DNA from: Nocardioides sp.
Lineage (GTDB): Bacteria > Actinomycetota > Actinomycetes > Propionibacteriales > Nocardioidaceae
Assembly (NCBI RefSeq): GCF_014360585.1
Contig: NZ_JACIXG010000056.1
Coordinates: 1-33,272, forward strand
Length of the DNA: 33,272 nucleotides
Reading direction: 5' to 3'
The translations under genes were made by a program, and so were the position numbers. Shown here piece by piece: positions 22,293 to 29,647 of the stretch; within the stretch, counting starts at the first letter, position 1; each line of letters begins with the position of its first letter. The notes beneath the pieces were generated by a model. The model was not told the DNA's origin. It was given only the letters and a program-made list of their open reading frames with translations, and did no database searches.

Positions 22293-22666
22293 CTATGCCT
22301 CTCCGCCGTCTTCGGTCATCGGAGGACCTGCTTCGATCAGTAACGCGTCCACTGCCGTGATCAACGCGTCCAGGTCCCCGGTCGCAGTACGCCACACCGT
22401 GAGATCGTTGATCTCGGCATAACCATGGATCAAGACATTCCGCATGCCGACGATTCTGTGAACCCCGGGCACTCGCTCTGCGGTCTCGGAGTCTTCCTTG
22501 CGCAGAATACTCATAGCCTCACCGGCAATCTCGAACTGCCGCTCGACAGCGGAACGGAGCAGACGTCCTCCGCGTACTCCTCCCAGGTCCTCCCCGCGAC
22601 GAACTCCTGGATGCGCTTTGCCGCGGTGTGTAGATCCCACAGCAACGCGGCGGCTCTAGGCTGCAT
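22293..22666 (-). pseudogene. hepT: HepT-like RNase toxin, frameshifted
   Basis: HEPN-domain (DUF86) toxin gene read in two frames. From ATG 22666 the first frame gives MQPRAAALLWDLHTAAKRIQ and then EFVAGRTWEEYAED, a normal HepT N-terminus, then runs into a stop. A second frame continues with RLLRSAVERQFEIAGEAMSI, and reaches RNVLIHGY, the RX4HXY RNase motif, and the stop at 22293. The total is 374 nt, one short of 125 codons, and the break is near 22565-22570, so a single-base deletion explains it. The toxin is therefore probably inactive unless the deletion is an assembly error. Its start overlaps the end of mntA by 11 bp, the normal order for MntA-HepT. Confidence 0.8.
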
Positions 22667-22961
22667 ACACATCCTTGGCCGTTGGGAATGCCGCCGCCGC
22701 GAAGTATGGGTTCTTCACCGCATCCGACATGACCAAGTCGACCTCACGACCAAGGATCCGCTCGAGCTCCTCGTTGAGCGCAAGGTAGTTGCCGAGAAGG
22801 TCGTCCACATCTGGCAAGAAGTCGACGAAGAAGTCGAGGTCGCTTCGGTTGGGATCGAAGTCTCCGGTGACCGCCGACCCGAAGATTCGCAGACGCGCGA
22901 CACCGAACCGGTCGCAGGCCCGCGCAATCGCCTCGCGGTCCAGCATGGTCATCGCATTCAT
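22656..22961 (-). CDS. mntA: MntA-type nucleotidyltransferase antitoxin
   Basis: Minimal nucleotidyltransferase of 101 aa. The catalytic motif GSAVTGDFDPNRSDLDFFVD (GSX10DXD) lies at about 25-45, and a third acidic residue is in the later strand REVDLVMSD. MntA proteins neutralise HepT by transferring AMP to a tyrosine of the RX4HXY motif. The start ATG 22961 gives MNAMTMLDREAIARACDRFG, the usual length; the longer upstream frame has no similarity. The antitoxin appears intact while its toxin is frameshifted, which is the viable direction of decay. Confidence 0.9.
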   Translation of the reverse strand: MNAMTMLDREAIARACDRFGVARLRIFGSAVTGDFDPNRSDLDFFVDFLPDVDDLLGNYLALNEELERILGREVDLVMSDAVKNPYFAAAAFPTAKDVYAA

Positions 22962-23154
22962 GTGTCCAGTGTCCCAGATGTTCGACGACGGTGGCGTCAC
23001 CTCACCCGGCAACGGAGAAAGTTACGAGCCGCCGGCGCCTCGCCGGGCCTCTCGTCGACCTCTATACCGGAGGCTTGACGAGGGGTGGTCGCGGCGGGCC
23101 GATACCCCGTTACTGCCACCCCGTGGCGTACCGGAGAATGTTCACGCACCATCA

Positions 23155-23523
23155 CCCACCAGAAGGACTCATCGTGCTGGACGGCCTCCTCGGCGTACGC
23201 GAGCGGTTGGACGCACTGCGGGCGATCGAGTCCGGGGACGCCGATCCGCGCCGCTTCGACGTGCTCGCCGACGACTGGGGCGTCGAGGAGCGCGCGAGCA
23301 GCGCTCGGGGCCAACGGACTTCCTGATCTCGATCTCGGCCGCCGGGTCGCGACGTTGTCCGGTGGCGAGACCGTCGCGACGGCGCTGACCGGAATCAGCC
23401 TCTCCGGTGCCGACATCGCCGCGCTCGACGCCTACCGCGGCGCTCTGATCGTGTCAGCCACGACGACGCCTTCCTCGACCGTTTGAGCATCGACACGTTC
23501 GTTCGCCTCGAGAACGGTCGTCT
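23155..23523 (+). pseudogene. Remnant of an ABC-F family ATPase gene
   Basis: Three pieces of an ABC-F protein lie in different frames. The first (about 23155-23300) reads EGLIVLDGLLGVRERLDALR and on to FDVLADDWGVEER, the linker before the signature. The second (about 23306-23450) has DLDLGRRVATLSGGETVATA, containing the LSGGE signature, then jumps to AYRGALIV. The third (23453-23523) gives VSHDDAFLDRLSIDTFVRLE, the H-loop. The Walker A half and the LLLDEPTNNLD Walker B segment are missing. At least two frameshifts and one internal deletion make it a decayed gene. The original may have been a ribosome-protection or translation factor of the ABC-F group. The 190 bases upstream hold no recognisable gene. 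Confidence 0.72.
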
Positions 23524-23540
23524 CAACGGATCCCGACGGC

Positions 23541-23546
23541 TACGTT
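23541..23546 (+). promoter_or_regulatory. Putative -10 element (TACGTT), leaderless membrane protein gene
   Basis: TACGTT is followed by GATCTC and then GTG 23553, a 6-nt spacing without a ribosome-binding site. Confidence 0.35.
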
Positions 23547-23552
23547 GATCTC

Positions 23553-24452
23553 GTGACAAGGACCTGGTCGATCCTCCGGCTCGCCATGGCCGTGCTGATC
23601 GTCGCCGCGATGACGGCCGAGTTCCGGGGAGCGCTGAGCACCCCGCCCGCCGAGGGCTCCAGCTTGGCGACGGTGGTGGTCAACTACTTCAGCTACTTCA
23701 CCATCGAGTCGAACCTCTTCGCTGTCGCGGCTCTCCTCTCCGCCGGCGTCTGGACGCTGACCCGCCGCCACCAGGCACCCACGTGGATCGCGGTGCTGAT
23801 GGCGGCGGCGACGACGTTCATGACCATCACCGGTCTCGTCTACAACCTGCTGCTGCGCGGTCTCGTCCCGGCGGCGCACCCGTGGGCGAACGAGATCCTG
23901 CACCTCATCGGCCCACTGTTCCTGGTGGTCGACCTCTTCATCGCTCCGCGCCGGCGCCTGCCATGGCGCACGGTCGGCACCATCATCGCCTTCCCTATCC
24001 TGTGGGCCGCCTACACCCTGATCCGCGGCGAGCATGTCGTCAGCCCGCTGACCGGCGACCCGTGGTGGTATCCCTACCCGTTCCTCAACCACCACCTGCA
24101 GGGCGGGTACGAGGTCGTGATCGCCTACGTCATCGGCATCGCCGCCGCTTTCACCCTGGTCGCCTGGGGCGTCGTAGCCGTCGGGCGCCGTCGGGGACCC
24201 ACCGAGAGCGCTTCCGTCATCATCAGCCCCGATCAGCCCGTCGAGCGCGTCATCGACGGCGAGACCTTCCGAATCAACCAGGACCCCGACACCCCCGGCC
24301 TCTACCACCTCGACTGGCTCTCCGGCCCCAACCCCGACTACGGGTTCAGCAGCCGCGTGAGTGATGGCCGACAGCAGTCCGAGGCGGAGCTGGACGACGA
24401 GATCCGGACGTTCCTGGCTCAGGTGGATCCGAAGACCGGCTACATCGACTGA
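23553..24452 (+). CDS. Pr6Pr family membrane protein
   Basis: Integral membrane protein of 299 aa with about six helices in the first 215 residues (for example LAMAVLIVAAMTAEF, NYFSYFTIESNLFAVAALLS, MAAATTFMTITGLVYNLLL). The block FSYFTIESNL, the motif LLLRGL and the NEILHLIGPLFLVVDLF stretch are typical of the Pr6Pr family, whose function is not established. After the last helix an additional hydrophilic tail of about 80 residues (DQPVERVIDGETFRINQDPD onward) is present that I do not see as part of the core family. The GTG start has a leaderless-type -10 box. It converges on the broken DUF222 gene with a hairpin spanning its stop codon. Confidence 0.82.
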   Translation: MTRTWSILRLAMAVLIVAAMTAEFRGALSTPPAEGSSLATVVVNYFSYFTIESNLFAVAALLSAGVWTLTRRHQAPTWIAVLMAAATTFMTITGLVYNLLLRGLVPAAHPWANEILHLIGPLFLVVDLFIAPRRRLPWRTVGTIIAFPILWAAYTLIRGEHVVSPLTGDPWWYPYPFLNHHLQGGYEVVIAYVIGIAAAFTLVAWGVVAVGRRRGPTESASVIISPDQPVERVIDGETFRINQDPDTPGLYHLDWLSGPNPDYGFSSRVSDGRQQSEAELDDEIRTFLAQVDPKTGYID

Positions 24453-24464
24453 CTCCCAGTCGAT
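24444..24464. terminator. Hairpin spanning the stop codon of the Pr6Pr gene
   Basis: ATCGACTG (24444-24451) and CAGTCGAT (24457-24464) form a perfect 8-bp stem with a 5-nt loop. The TGA stop at 24450-24452 lies in the stem and loop. It separates two convergent genes. Confidence 0.55.
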
Positions 24465-24477
24465 CGGCGCGCCGCGG

Positions 24478-25773
24478 TCAAGCGGCAAGACGATAGTCCA
24501 GCAGTACGTCGCGCAGCATGAACTCTGCCCGGGACAGTGGTGGTGGGTCTGGTCGCCAGGTGTCGGGCGGTGGGCTCGTGTAGACATGGCCGGTCGGCGT
24601 GATGGTGATGATGCTGCCGTCCGGTCCTGGTCTGGCCTGCCAGCCGAGAGCTTCTTTCGCCTGGTTGCACCTTTCGCACAACCCTTGAAGGTTCGCGGCA
24701 CTGGTCGCGCCGCCGTCTGCGTGGCGTTGGGCGTGGTCGACGTTGCGGATCGGGGCGTCGCAACCGTTGGTGCGGCAGATCCCTGCGTCGCGGGTGGTGA
24801 TGAACTCGGCCAGGCCGTCGGGTGCTTTGCGTGAGCGGGACTCCATCGCGACCAGCCGCCCGGCCGGGTCGGTGAACAGACGCCGCACGAACACCTCAGC
24901 GTCGGCGAGCGCTTCACGAGCCCAGGCGGCCGGGACGGGGCCGTATCCCTCGACCATCGCCGGCCGGTCGCTGTCGGCGGTCAAGGCCTCGGCCGACATC
25001 ACGACCTTGACCTCGATCCGAGGCTTCGCCTCGACGCCCTCACGCCCGGTGACGCGGTCGACGAGGGTGTCGGCCATGACCTGACCACGGGTCCGCTCAT
25101 CACCGGCCGCCTGGGCAGCCTTGGCTGCCCGGTCCAGTGCGGCATAGACCGCGACGCCGTCTTTGACTGGCAGCAGGGCGCCGAGTCAGGTCATCGTGTC
25201 CGGAGCCGGCCGCACGCTGACTCGGCGGTCCTTCTCCGCGTTCGCGGCCCGGTTTACGACGGATTCCTGGTCAAGGGTGATCGCCAGTTTCTTGGCGGCG
25301 TTCTCGAGCTGCCGCAGTCCCATGGTCACCACCGCAGGGAATTCGCCGTCCGGGCCGAGGGCGCAGAGCTGAAAGTCGATGACCCGGCGGTCCTCCAGGG
25401 ACAAGCAGGCAGTCTCGCGGGCGAGGATGGTGGCTTGCCACTGCGAGAAGAGCCCGGCCTTCATGAGGGCGAAGGTGTGTGGCATCTCCGCAATGAGGAT
25501 CTTCGCCAGCCCGAGCAGTTTGGCGCCACTTGCCGGCGAGACCCGCCGCGCGAGCGCGATCTGGGAGGCGACGCCCTCACCCAGCTTCCGAGCAGGGGCC
25601 CCAGCCTCGGCCTGCCGTGCCCGGGTGGCCCCGTCGAGGCGCACGGCTGCTTCCGCCTGCGCGGCCTCAGCGGTGCACTTGATCTCTTCGAGACGACTGA
25701 TCCAGTCGACCAGCTCGCCCTCGGACGCACCCAAGGGTGGCCCGGCGAGGAGCTGGTCGACGGTCTCGTTCAT
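24478..25773 (-). pseudogene. DUF222/HNH endonuclease gene interrupted by an in-frame TGA
   Basis: An HNH nuclease of the DUF222 type, abundant and often multi-copy in Actinobacteria. The frame runs from ATG 25773 (MNETVDQLLAG) through the DUF222 domain to PDTMT, then meets TGA at 25186-25188. It continues without a frame change as LGALLPVKDGVAVYAALDRA, VMADTLVDRVTG and a complete HNH domain (CRTNGCDAPIRNVDHAQRHA, then NLQGLCERCNQAKE with paired cysteines) to 24478. Without the stop the protein would be 431 aa, a normal length. One nonsense change therefore separates the two halves. A perfect TATAAT lies at 25781-25786, 7 nt upstream of ATG 25773. Loss of function is likely unless TGA is read through. 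Confidence 0.85.
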
Positions 25774-25780
25774 ACGCCTC

Positions 25781-25786
25781 ATTATA
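25781..25786 (-). promoter_or_regulatory. Consensus -10 element TATAAT of the DUF222 gene
   Basis: TATAAT on the minus strand is 7 nt upstream of ATG 25773 and overlaps an earlier in-frame ATG at 25782. This favours 25773 as a leaderless start. Confidence 0.5.
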
Positions 25787-26130
25787 TGCCAAACAGCGTC
25801 ACAGCGCTACCTGTTTTTGCTGGTCAGACCGGATTTAGGCGGTCCGCGAACAAGCAACCTGAACCCCGCGCCACACCCTCGCCGCCGCCCCGATAATGGC
25901 GAAAATCTTTCTCGATCAGGTGCCGAGTCAAGGACCGCGAAGCGGCCGGCGAAGCCGGCGGGTCGAAGGCCCGTCCTTGACGCGGCGGCTGATCGAGAAA
26001 CACTCGAGGAAGGGTCGGCGGCGAACCCTGAAACGAAGAAACAGTCGCTTAGCGAGGTTTCCCCGACGAGAACCGTGTTGGTCTCGACACGCCTACGCCT
26101 AGCGGCTCCGGCGGCTCGACCAGCGTGAAC
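25787..26130. repeat. Gene-free region with a long inverted repeat and a dispersed repeat
   Basis: No gene is evident in these 344 bases. TTTCTCGATCAG (25908-25919) pairs with CTGATCGAGAAA (25989-26000), and inside it TCAAGGAC (25928-25935) pairs with GTCCTTGA (25973-25980). A smaller GCCGGC-GAA-GCCGGC hairpin lies in the centre. Together these fold a 93-nt cruciform-like element. At 26075-26098 there is a 24-bp reverse copy of the repeat at 1874-1897, followed by GGCTCGACCAGCG near 26114. The region resembles an intergenic repeat island. Confidence 0.7.
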
Positions 26131-27102
26131 TCAGCCCTCCCGAACCATCCACCGCCCAGGCGAAGCCAACGGCTCCCAGCCGTACTTCGCATACAACCCA
26201 TGAGCATCCTCGGTAGCAAGCAGCATCCGACGGATCCGATAAGGCTCCAGATCCGCGACGATGCCCGACATCAAGAGCTCCCCGATCCCCTGCCCACGCA
26301 CACCAGGATCGACGATCACGTCGCACAACCACGCGAAGGCCGCGAAGTCGCTGACCACGCGCCCGAAGGCGACCTGGTTGCCCGCCGCGTCGTAGACGCC
26401 GTAGCAGCGTGACCCCTTGTTGGCCGCGTCCTGGACCTCCCGGGTCCGGTCGCTCGCCCAGTAGGTCTGCGCGAGCATCCGGTGGACCCAGTCTGGGTCG
26501 ATGCGGCTCTGGTCGGCAGAGAAGGAGTACGCCGCGGGCGCCGCGGACGAAGCCGGTTCAGCGCTCAGCAGTCCGAGCAGGTCATCCGGCTCAGGCGCGG
26601 GCCGCGCACCCTGAGGAGCGACGGCCGGCACCTCGACGGCTCCCGCGAACCCCGGGCCAGGGTCCGGCGTACGCCCTGCCTGATAGGCCAGCGCAGCACC
26701 GTTGGCGAGCTTGTCGGCAGCCTCGTTGAGCGGGTGCCCGGAGTGCCCCTTGATCCACTCGAAGCGTACGTCCCGGCCCTGCATCGCCGCGTCGAGGTCC
26801 TTCATGATCTCGACGTTGAGCACGGGCTTGCCGTCGGCCTTCTTCCAGCCCTTGCGCTTCCAGCCGGCCATCCACTTGGTGACCGAGTTGATGACGTACT
26901 TCGAGTCGCAGTAGACCAGCAGCGGCTCGCCGGTGTGCGCCGTCTGCCGCAGCAGGTCGAGCACGGCGGTCAGCTCGCCCTGGTTGTTGGTCCCGTGCGG
27001 CCACCCGCCACAAGCCCAGGTGGACTCGTCCACATACCAACCCCACCCCGCGGGCCCCGGGTTCCCGAGCGCCGACCCATCAGCAGCAGCCACAATCGTC
27101 AC
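26131..27102 (-). CDS. rnhA: Ribonuclease HI fused to a GNAT acetyltransferase domain
   Basis: Bifunctional-looking protein of 323 aa. Residues 1-140 are a type 1 RNase H that cuts RNA in RNA-DNA hybrids, with all active-site residues: Asp8, Glu43 (NNQGELTAV), Asp66 (VYCDSKYV), His120 (IKGHSGHP) and Asp130 (EAADKLA). A linker of about 55 residues rich in Pro and Ala follows. Residues 195-323 form a GNAT domain with acetyl-CoA motif A (VIVDPGVRGQGIGELLMSGI) and a C-terminal LYAKYGWEPL. GTG 27102 is preceded by GGATGGG; a TTG at 27132 would add 10 residues. Standalone RNase HI is about 150 aa, so the GNAT part is an extra domain. The acetyl acceptor is unknown. Confidence 0.92.
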   Translation of the reverse strand: MTIVAAADGSALGNPGPAGWGWYVDESTWACGGWPHGTNNQGELTAVLDLLRQTAHTGEPLLVYCDSKYVINSVTKWMAGWKRKGWKKADGKPVLNVEIMKDLDAAMQGRDVRFEWIKGHSGHPLNEAADKLANGAALAYQAGRTPDPGPGFAGAVEVPAVAPQGARPAPEPDDLLGLLSAEPASSAAPAAYSFSADQSRIDPDWVHRMLAQTYWASDRTREVQDAANKGSRCYGVYDAAGNQVAFGRVVSDFAAFAWLCDVIVDPGVRGQGIGELLMSGIVADLEPYRIRRMLLATEDAHGLYAKYGWEPLASPGRWMVREG

Positions 27103-27143
27103 GCGCCCATCCTGCCAGCCGCCCGCCCCCAATCCCCGACGGG

Positions 27144-28193
27144 TCAGGGAGTGACGCGTGGCCCGGACGCGGTCGAGCCGCGAACCACCAGCTCGGGATG
27201 GAAGACGAACTCGGAGTGAGGGGCGCCGGTGCCGGCGATCTCGTCGAGGATGGCGCGGACGGCGGCCTGGCCCATCGCATGGACGGGCTTGCGGACCGTG
27301 GTCAGCGGCGGGTCGGTGAAGGCGATGAGCTGGGAGTCGTCGTAGCCGACGACGGAGACGTCCTCGGGAACCCGCAGGCCGCGCGAGCGGGCGGCGCGGA
27401 TGGCGCCCAGCGCCATCATGTCGCTGGCGCAGACGATCGCGGTGAAGCCGTCGTCGAGGAGCTCGGAGGCCGCGGCCTGGCCGCCTTCGAGGGTGAACAG
27501 CGAGTGCCGGATGAAGCCCTTCTCGACCTCCTCGGCACTCAGGCCGAAGCGGTCGGCCATGGTCGCCGCGAAGCCCTCGATCTTGCGCTGGACCGGTACG
27601 AAGCGGCCGGGGCCGACCGCCAGACCGATCTTGGTGTGCCCGAGCGTGGCGAGATGCGTGACCGCGAGCTGCATCGCCTCGCGATCGTCGGGAGAGATGA
27701 ACGGCGCCTTGATGTCGGGGGTGTAGCCGTCGAGAAGGACGTACGGAACCCCCTGGGCGCGCAGCTTGTCGTAGCGCGTCATGTCGGCGGTGGTGTCCGC
27801 GTGGAGGCCCGAGACGAAGATGATCCCGGTGACGCCGCGGTCGACGAGCATCTCGGTGAGCTCGTCCTCGGTCGAGCCGCCGGGGGTCTGCGTCGCGAGC
27901 ACCGGGGTGTAGCCCTGCCGGGTCAGCCCCTGGGCGATGACCTGCGCGAGCGCCGGGAAGATCGGGTTGTCGAGCTCGGGCGTGATCAGCCCGACGAGAC
28001 CCTCGCTGCGCTGACGCAGCTTGACGGGACGCTCGTACCCGTGGACGTCGATCGCCGCCAGCACCGCCTCGCGCGTCGCCGCGGCGACGCCTGGCTTGCC
28101 GTTGAGCACGCGGCTGACCGTGGCCTCGCTCACGCCCGCATGGGCCGCGATGTCGGCAAGACGGGCGGAGGCTGGTGTTATGGGCACGGTCAC
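27144..28193 (-). CDS. LacI family repressor of the sugar operon
   Basis: Transcription repressor of 349 aa. The LacI helix-turn-helix (RLADIAAHAGVSEATVSRVL, NGKPGV) is at about 9-35, followed by the periplasmic-binding-like sugar domain (GLVGLITPELDNPIFPALAQ, IIFVSGLHADT, VSVVGYDDSQLIAFTDPPLT). GTG 28193 is the start that leaves a short N-terminal arm; the open frame upstream runs into the operator. It is divergent from the ABC binding-protein gene, 148 bp apart, with a 31-bp inverted repeat in between. By position and family it should repress the sugar genes until an alpha-glucoside inducer binds. Confidence 0.94.
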   Translation of the reverse strand: MTVPITPASARLADIAAHAGVSEATVSRVLNGKPGVAAATREAVLAAIDVHGYERPVKLRQRSEGLVGLITPELDNPIFPALAQVIAQGLTRQGYTPVLATQTPGGSTEDELTEMLVDRGVTGIIFVSGLHADTTADMTRYDKLRAQGVPYVLLDGYTPDIKAPFISPDDREAMQLAVTHLATLGHTKIGLAVGPGRFVPVQRKIEGFAATMADRFGLSAEEVEKGFIRHSLFTLEGGQAAASELLDDGFTAIVCASDMMALGAIRAARSRGLRVPEDVSVVGYDDSQLIAFTDPPLTTVRKPVHAMGQAAVRAILDEIAGTGAPHSEFVFHPELVVRGSTASGPRVTP

Positions 28194-28225
28194 ATCATGC
28201 CCCCTACCCACACGTCCTGCAAGAA

Positions 28226-28256
28226 GTTTCAGCAAGTTTGCAACTTTTGCTGAAAC
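28226..28256. promoter_or_regulatory. Predicted LacI operator and sugar operon promoter
   Basis: GTTTCAGCAA (28226-28235) and TTGCTGAAAC (28247-28256) are perfect 10-bp inverted arms. Between them is a second palindrome, AAGTT-TGC-AACTT (28234-28246). A plausible promoter overlaps it: TTGCAA (28238-28243) as -35 and TACATT (28262-28267) as -10, with an 18-bp spacer. Bound repressor would cover the -35. The additional TGCAAGAAG at 28218-28226 may be another half-site. Confidence 0.75.
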
Positions 28257-28341
28257 CCTCTTACATTCTTCTCGACGCGGGGTTACCTTCGTCACACCCC
28301 GGGCGGCTTCCTCGCCCGGCCCCATCTTCGAAGGAGAACTC

Positions 28342-29610
28342 ATGCGACGTGGCATCGTGGCCACCGCAGTGGCGGCATCGCTCGCCCTGGCGGCATCGGC
28401 ATGTGGCGGTAGCAGCGGCGAGAGCAGCGACGGTCCTGTCACCATCACCTGGTGGGACACCTCGAACGCGACCAACGAGGGCCCGACGTACCAGGCTCTC
28501 GTCAAGGAATTCGAGAAGGCCAACAAGGACATCAAGGTCAAGTACGTCAACGTGCCGTTCGACCAGGCGCAGAACAAGTTCGACACCGCGGCCGGCGCCA
28601 GCGGCGCTCCCGACGTCCTGCGTGCCGAGGTCGGATGGACCCCGGCGTTCGCGCAGAAGGGCTTCCTCGCTCCCCTCGACGACACCGAGGCACTGGAGGA
28701 GAAGGACGCCTTCCAGCCCAACCTGATCAAGCAGGCCGAGTTCGACGGCAAGACCTACGGCGTCCCGTTCGTCACCGACACCCTCGCGCTGGTCTACAAC
28801 AAGGCGCTCTTCGAGAAGGCCGGCATCACCGAGCCGCCGAAGACCTGGGAGGACCTCAAGTCCGCCGCCGCCACGATCAAGTCCAAGACCGGTGTCGACG
28901 GCTACTGGGGCTCCACCTCCGCCTACTACGCGCAGCCGTTCCTCTACGGCGAGGGCACCGACACGGTCGACGCCGAGGCGAAGAAGATCACCATCTCCTC
29001 TCCGGAGGCCAAGAAGGGCCTGACCACCTGGCAGGGCCTCTTCGACGGCGAGGGCCTGCACAAGGCGGACACCACCGCCGACGCGTACGCCCACATCCAG
29101 GACGCCTTCGTCAACGGCAAGGTCGCCGCGATCATCCAGGGGCCCTGGGAGATCACGAACTTCTACAAGGGCTCGGCGTTCGCCGACAAGAACAACCTCG
29201 GCATCGCGACCGTCCCGGCCGGCTCGACCGGTGCGGCCGGCGCCCCGACCGGCGGTCACAACCTGTCGATCTACGCCGGCTCCGACGAGGCGCACCAGGA
29301 GGCCTCGGCGAAGTTCGTGAAGTTCATGACCTCAGCCGAGACCCAGGCCCAGATCGCGCTGAAGAACTCCACGCTCCCGACCCGCGACGACGCCTACACC
29401 GACGAGGTCAAGGCCGACCCGGGCATCGCCGGCTTCCAGACCGTGCTCCCGGCCGCCCAGCCGCGACCGGAGCTGCCCGAGTACTCCTCGCTGTGGGGCC
29501 CGATGGACCAGGAGCTCCCGAAGGTCGCCTCCGGCGCGGAGACGCTCGACAAGGGGCTGGCCACGCTGGACACGGCGTTCGCCGACCTGCTGCCCGAGTT
29601 CTCGAAGTGA
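28342..29610 (+). CDS. Alpha-glucoside ABC transporter substrate-binding lipoprotein
   Basis: Extracellular sugar-binding lipoprotein of 422 aa. The signal peptide MRRGIVATAVAASLALAASA ends in a lipobox with lipidated Cys21 (ASAC-GG). The mature part is a family 1 solute-binding protein (ITWWDTSNATNEGPTYQALV, KEFEKANKDIKVKYVNVPFD, VPFVTDTLALVYNKALFEKA, WEDLK, VAAIIQGPWEI). This is the maltose/trehalose/alpha-glucoside type. AAGGAG 5 nt upstream supports ATG 28342. It is the first gene of the four-gene operon controlled by the divergent LacI. No ATPase gene is in the operon; such transporters in Actinobacteria usually share a general MsiK-type ATPase encoded elsewhere. Confidence 0.94.
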   Translation: MRRGIVATAVAASLALAASACGGSSGESSDGPVTITWWDTSNATNEGPTYQALVKEFEKANKDIKVKYVNVPFDQAQNKFDTAAGASGAPDVLRAEVGWTPAFAQKGFLAPLDDTEALEEKDAFQPNLIKQAEFDGKTYGVPFVTDTLALVYNKALFEKAGITEPPKTWEDLKSAAATIKSKTGVDGYWGSTSAYYAQPFLYGEGTDTVDAEAKKITISSPEAKKGLTTWQGLFDGEGLHKADTTADAYAHIQDAFVNGKVAAIIQGPWEITNFYKGSAFADKNNLGIATVPAGSTGAAGAPTGGHNLSIYAGSDEAHQEASAKFVKFMTSAETQAQIALKNSTLPTRDDAYTDEVKADPGIAGFQTVLPAAQPRPELPEYSSLWGPMDQELPKVASGAETLDKGLATLDTAFADLLPEFSK

Positions 29611-29647
29611 CCCAGTTCCACCTGAGCCAGGAAGACCACGTCGTCCG

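Noticed and set aside
22662..23012. Longer MntA starting at 23012
   Set aside because: The additional 17 residues (MPGEVTPPSSNIWDTGH) have no family similarity, while ATG 22961 gives the usual MntA length.
25186..25188. Selenocysteine or programmed readthrough at the TGA in the DUF222 gene
   Set aside because: No selenocysteine insertion element is visible after the TGA and the family has no selenocysteine at this site; nonsense mutation or sequencing error is simpler.
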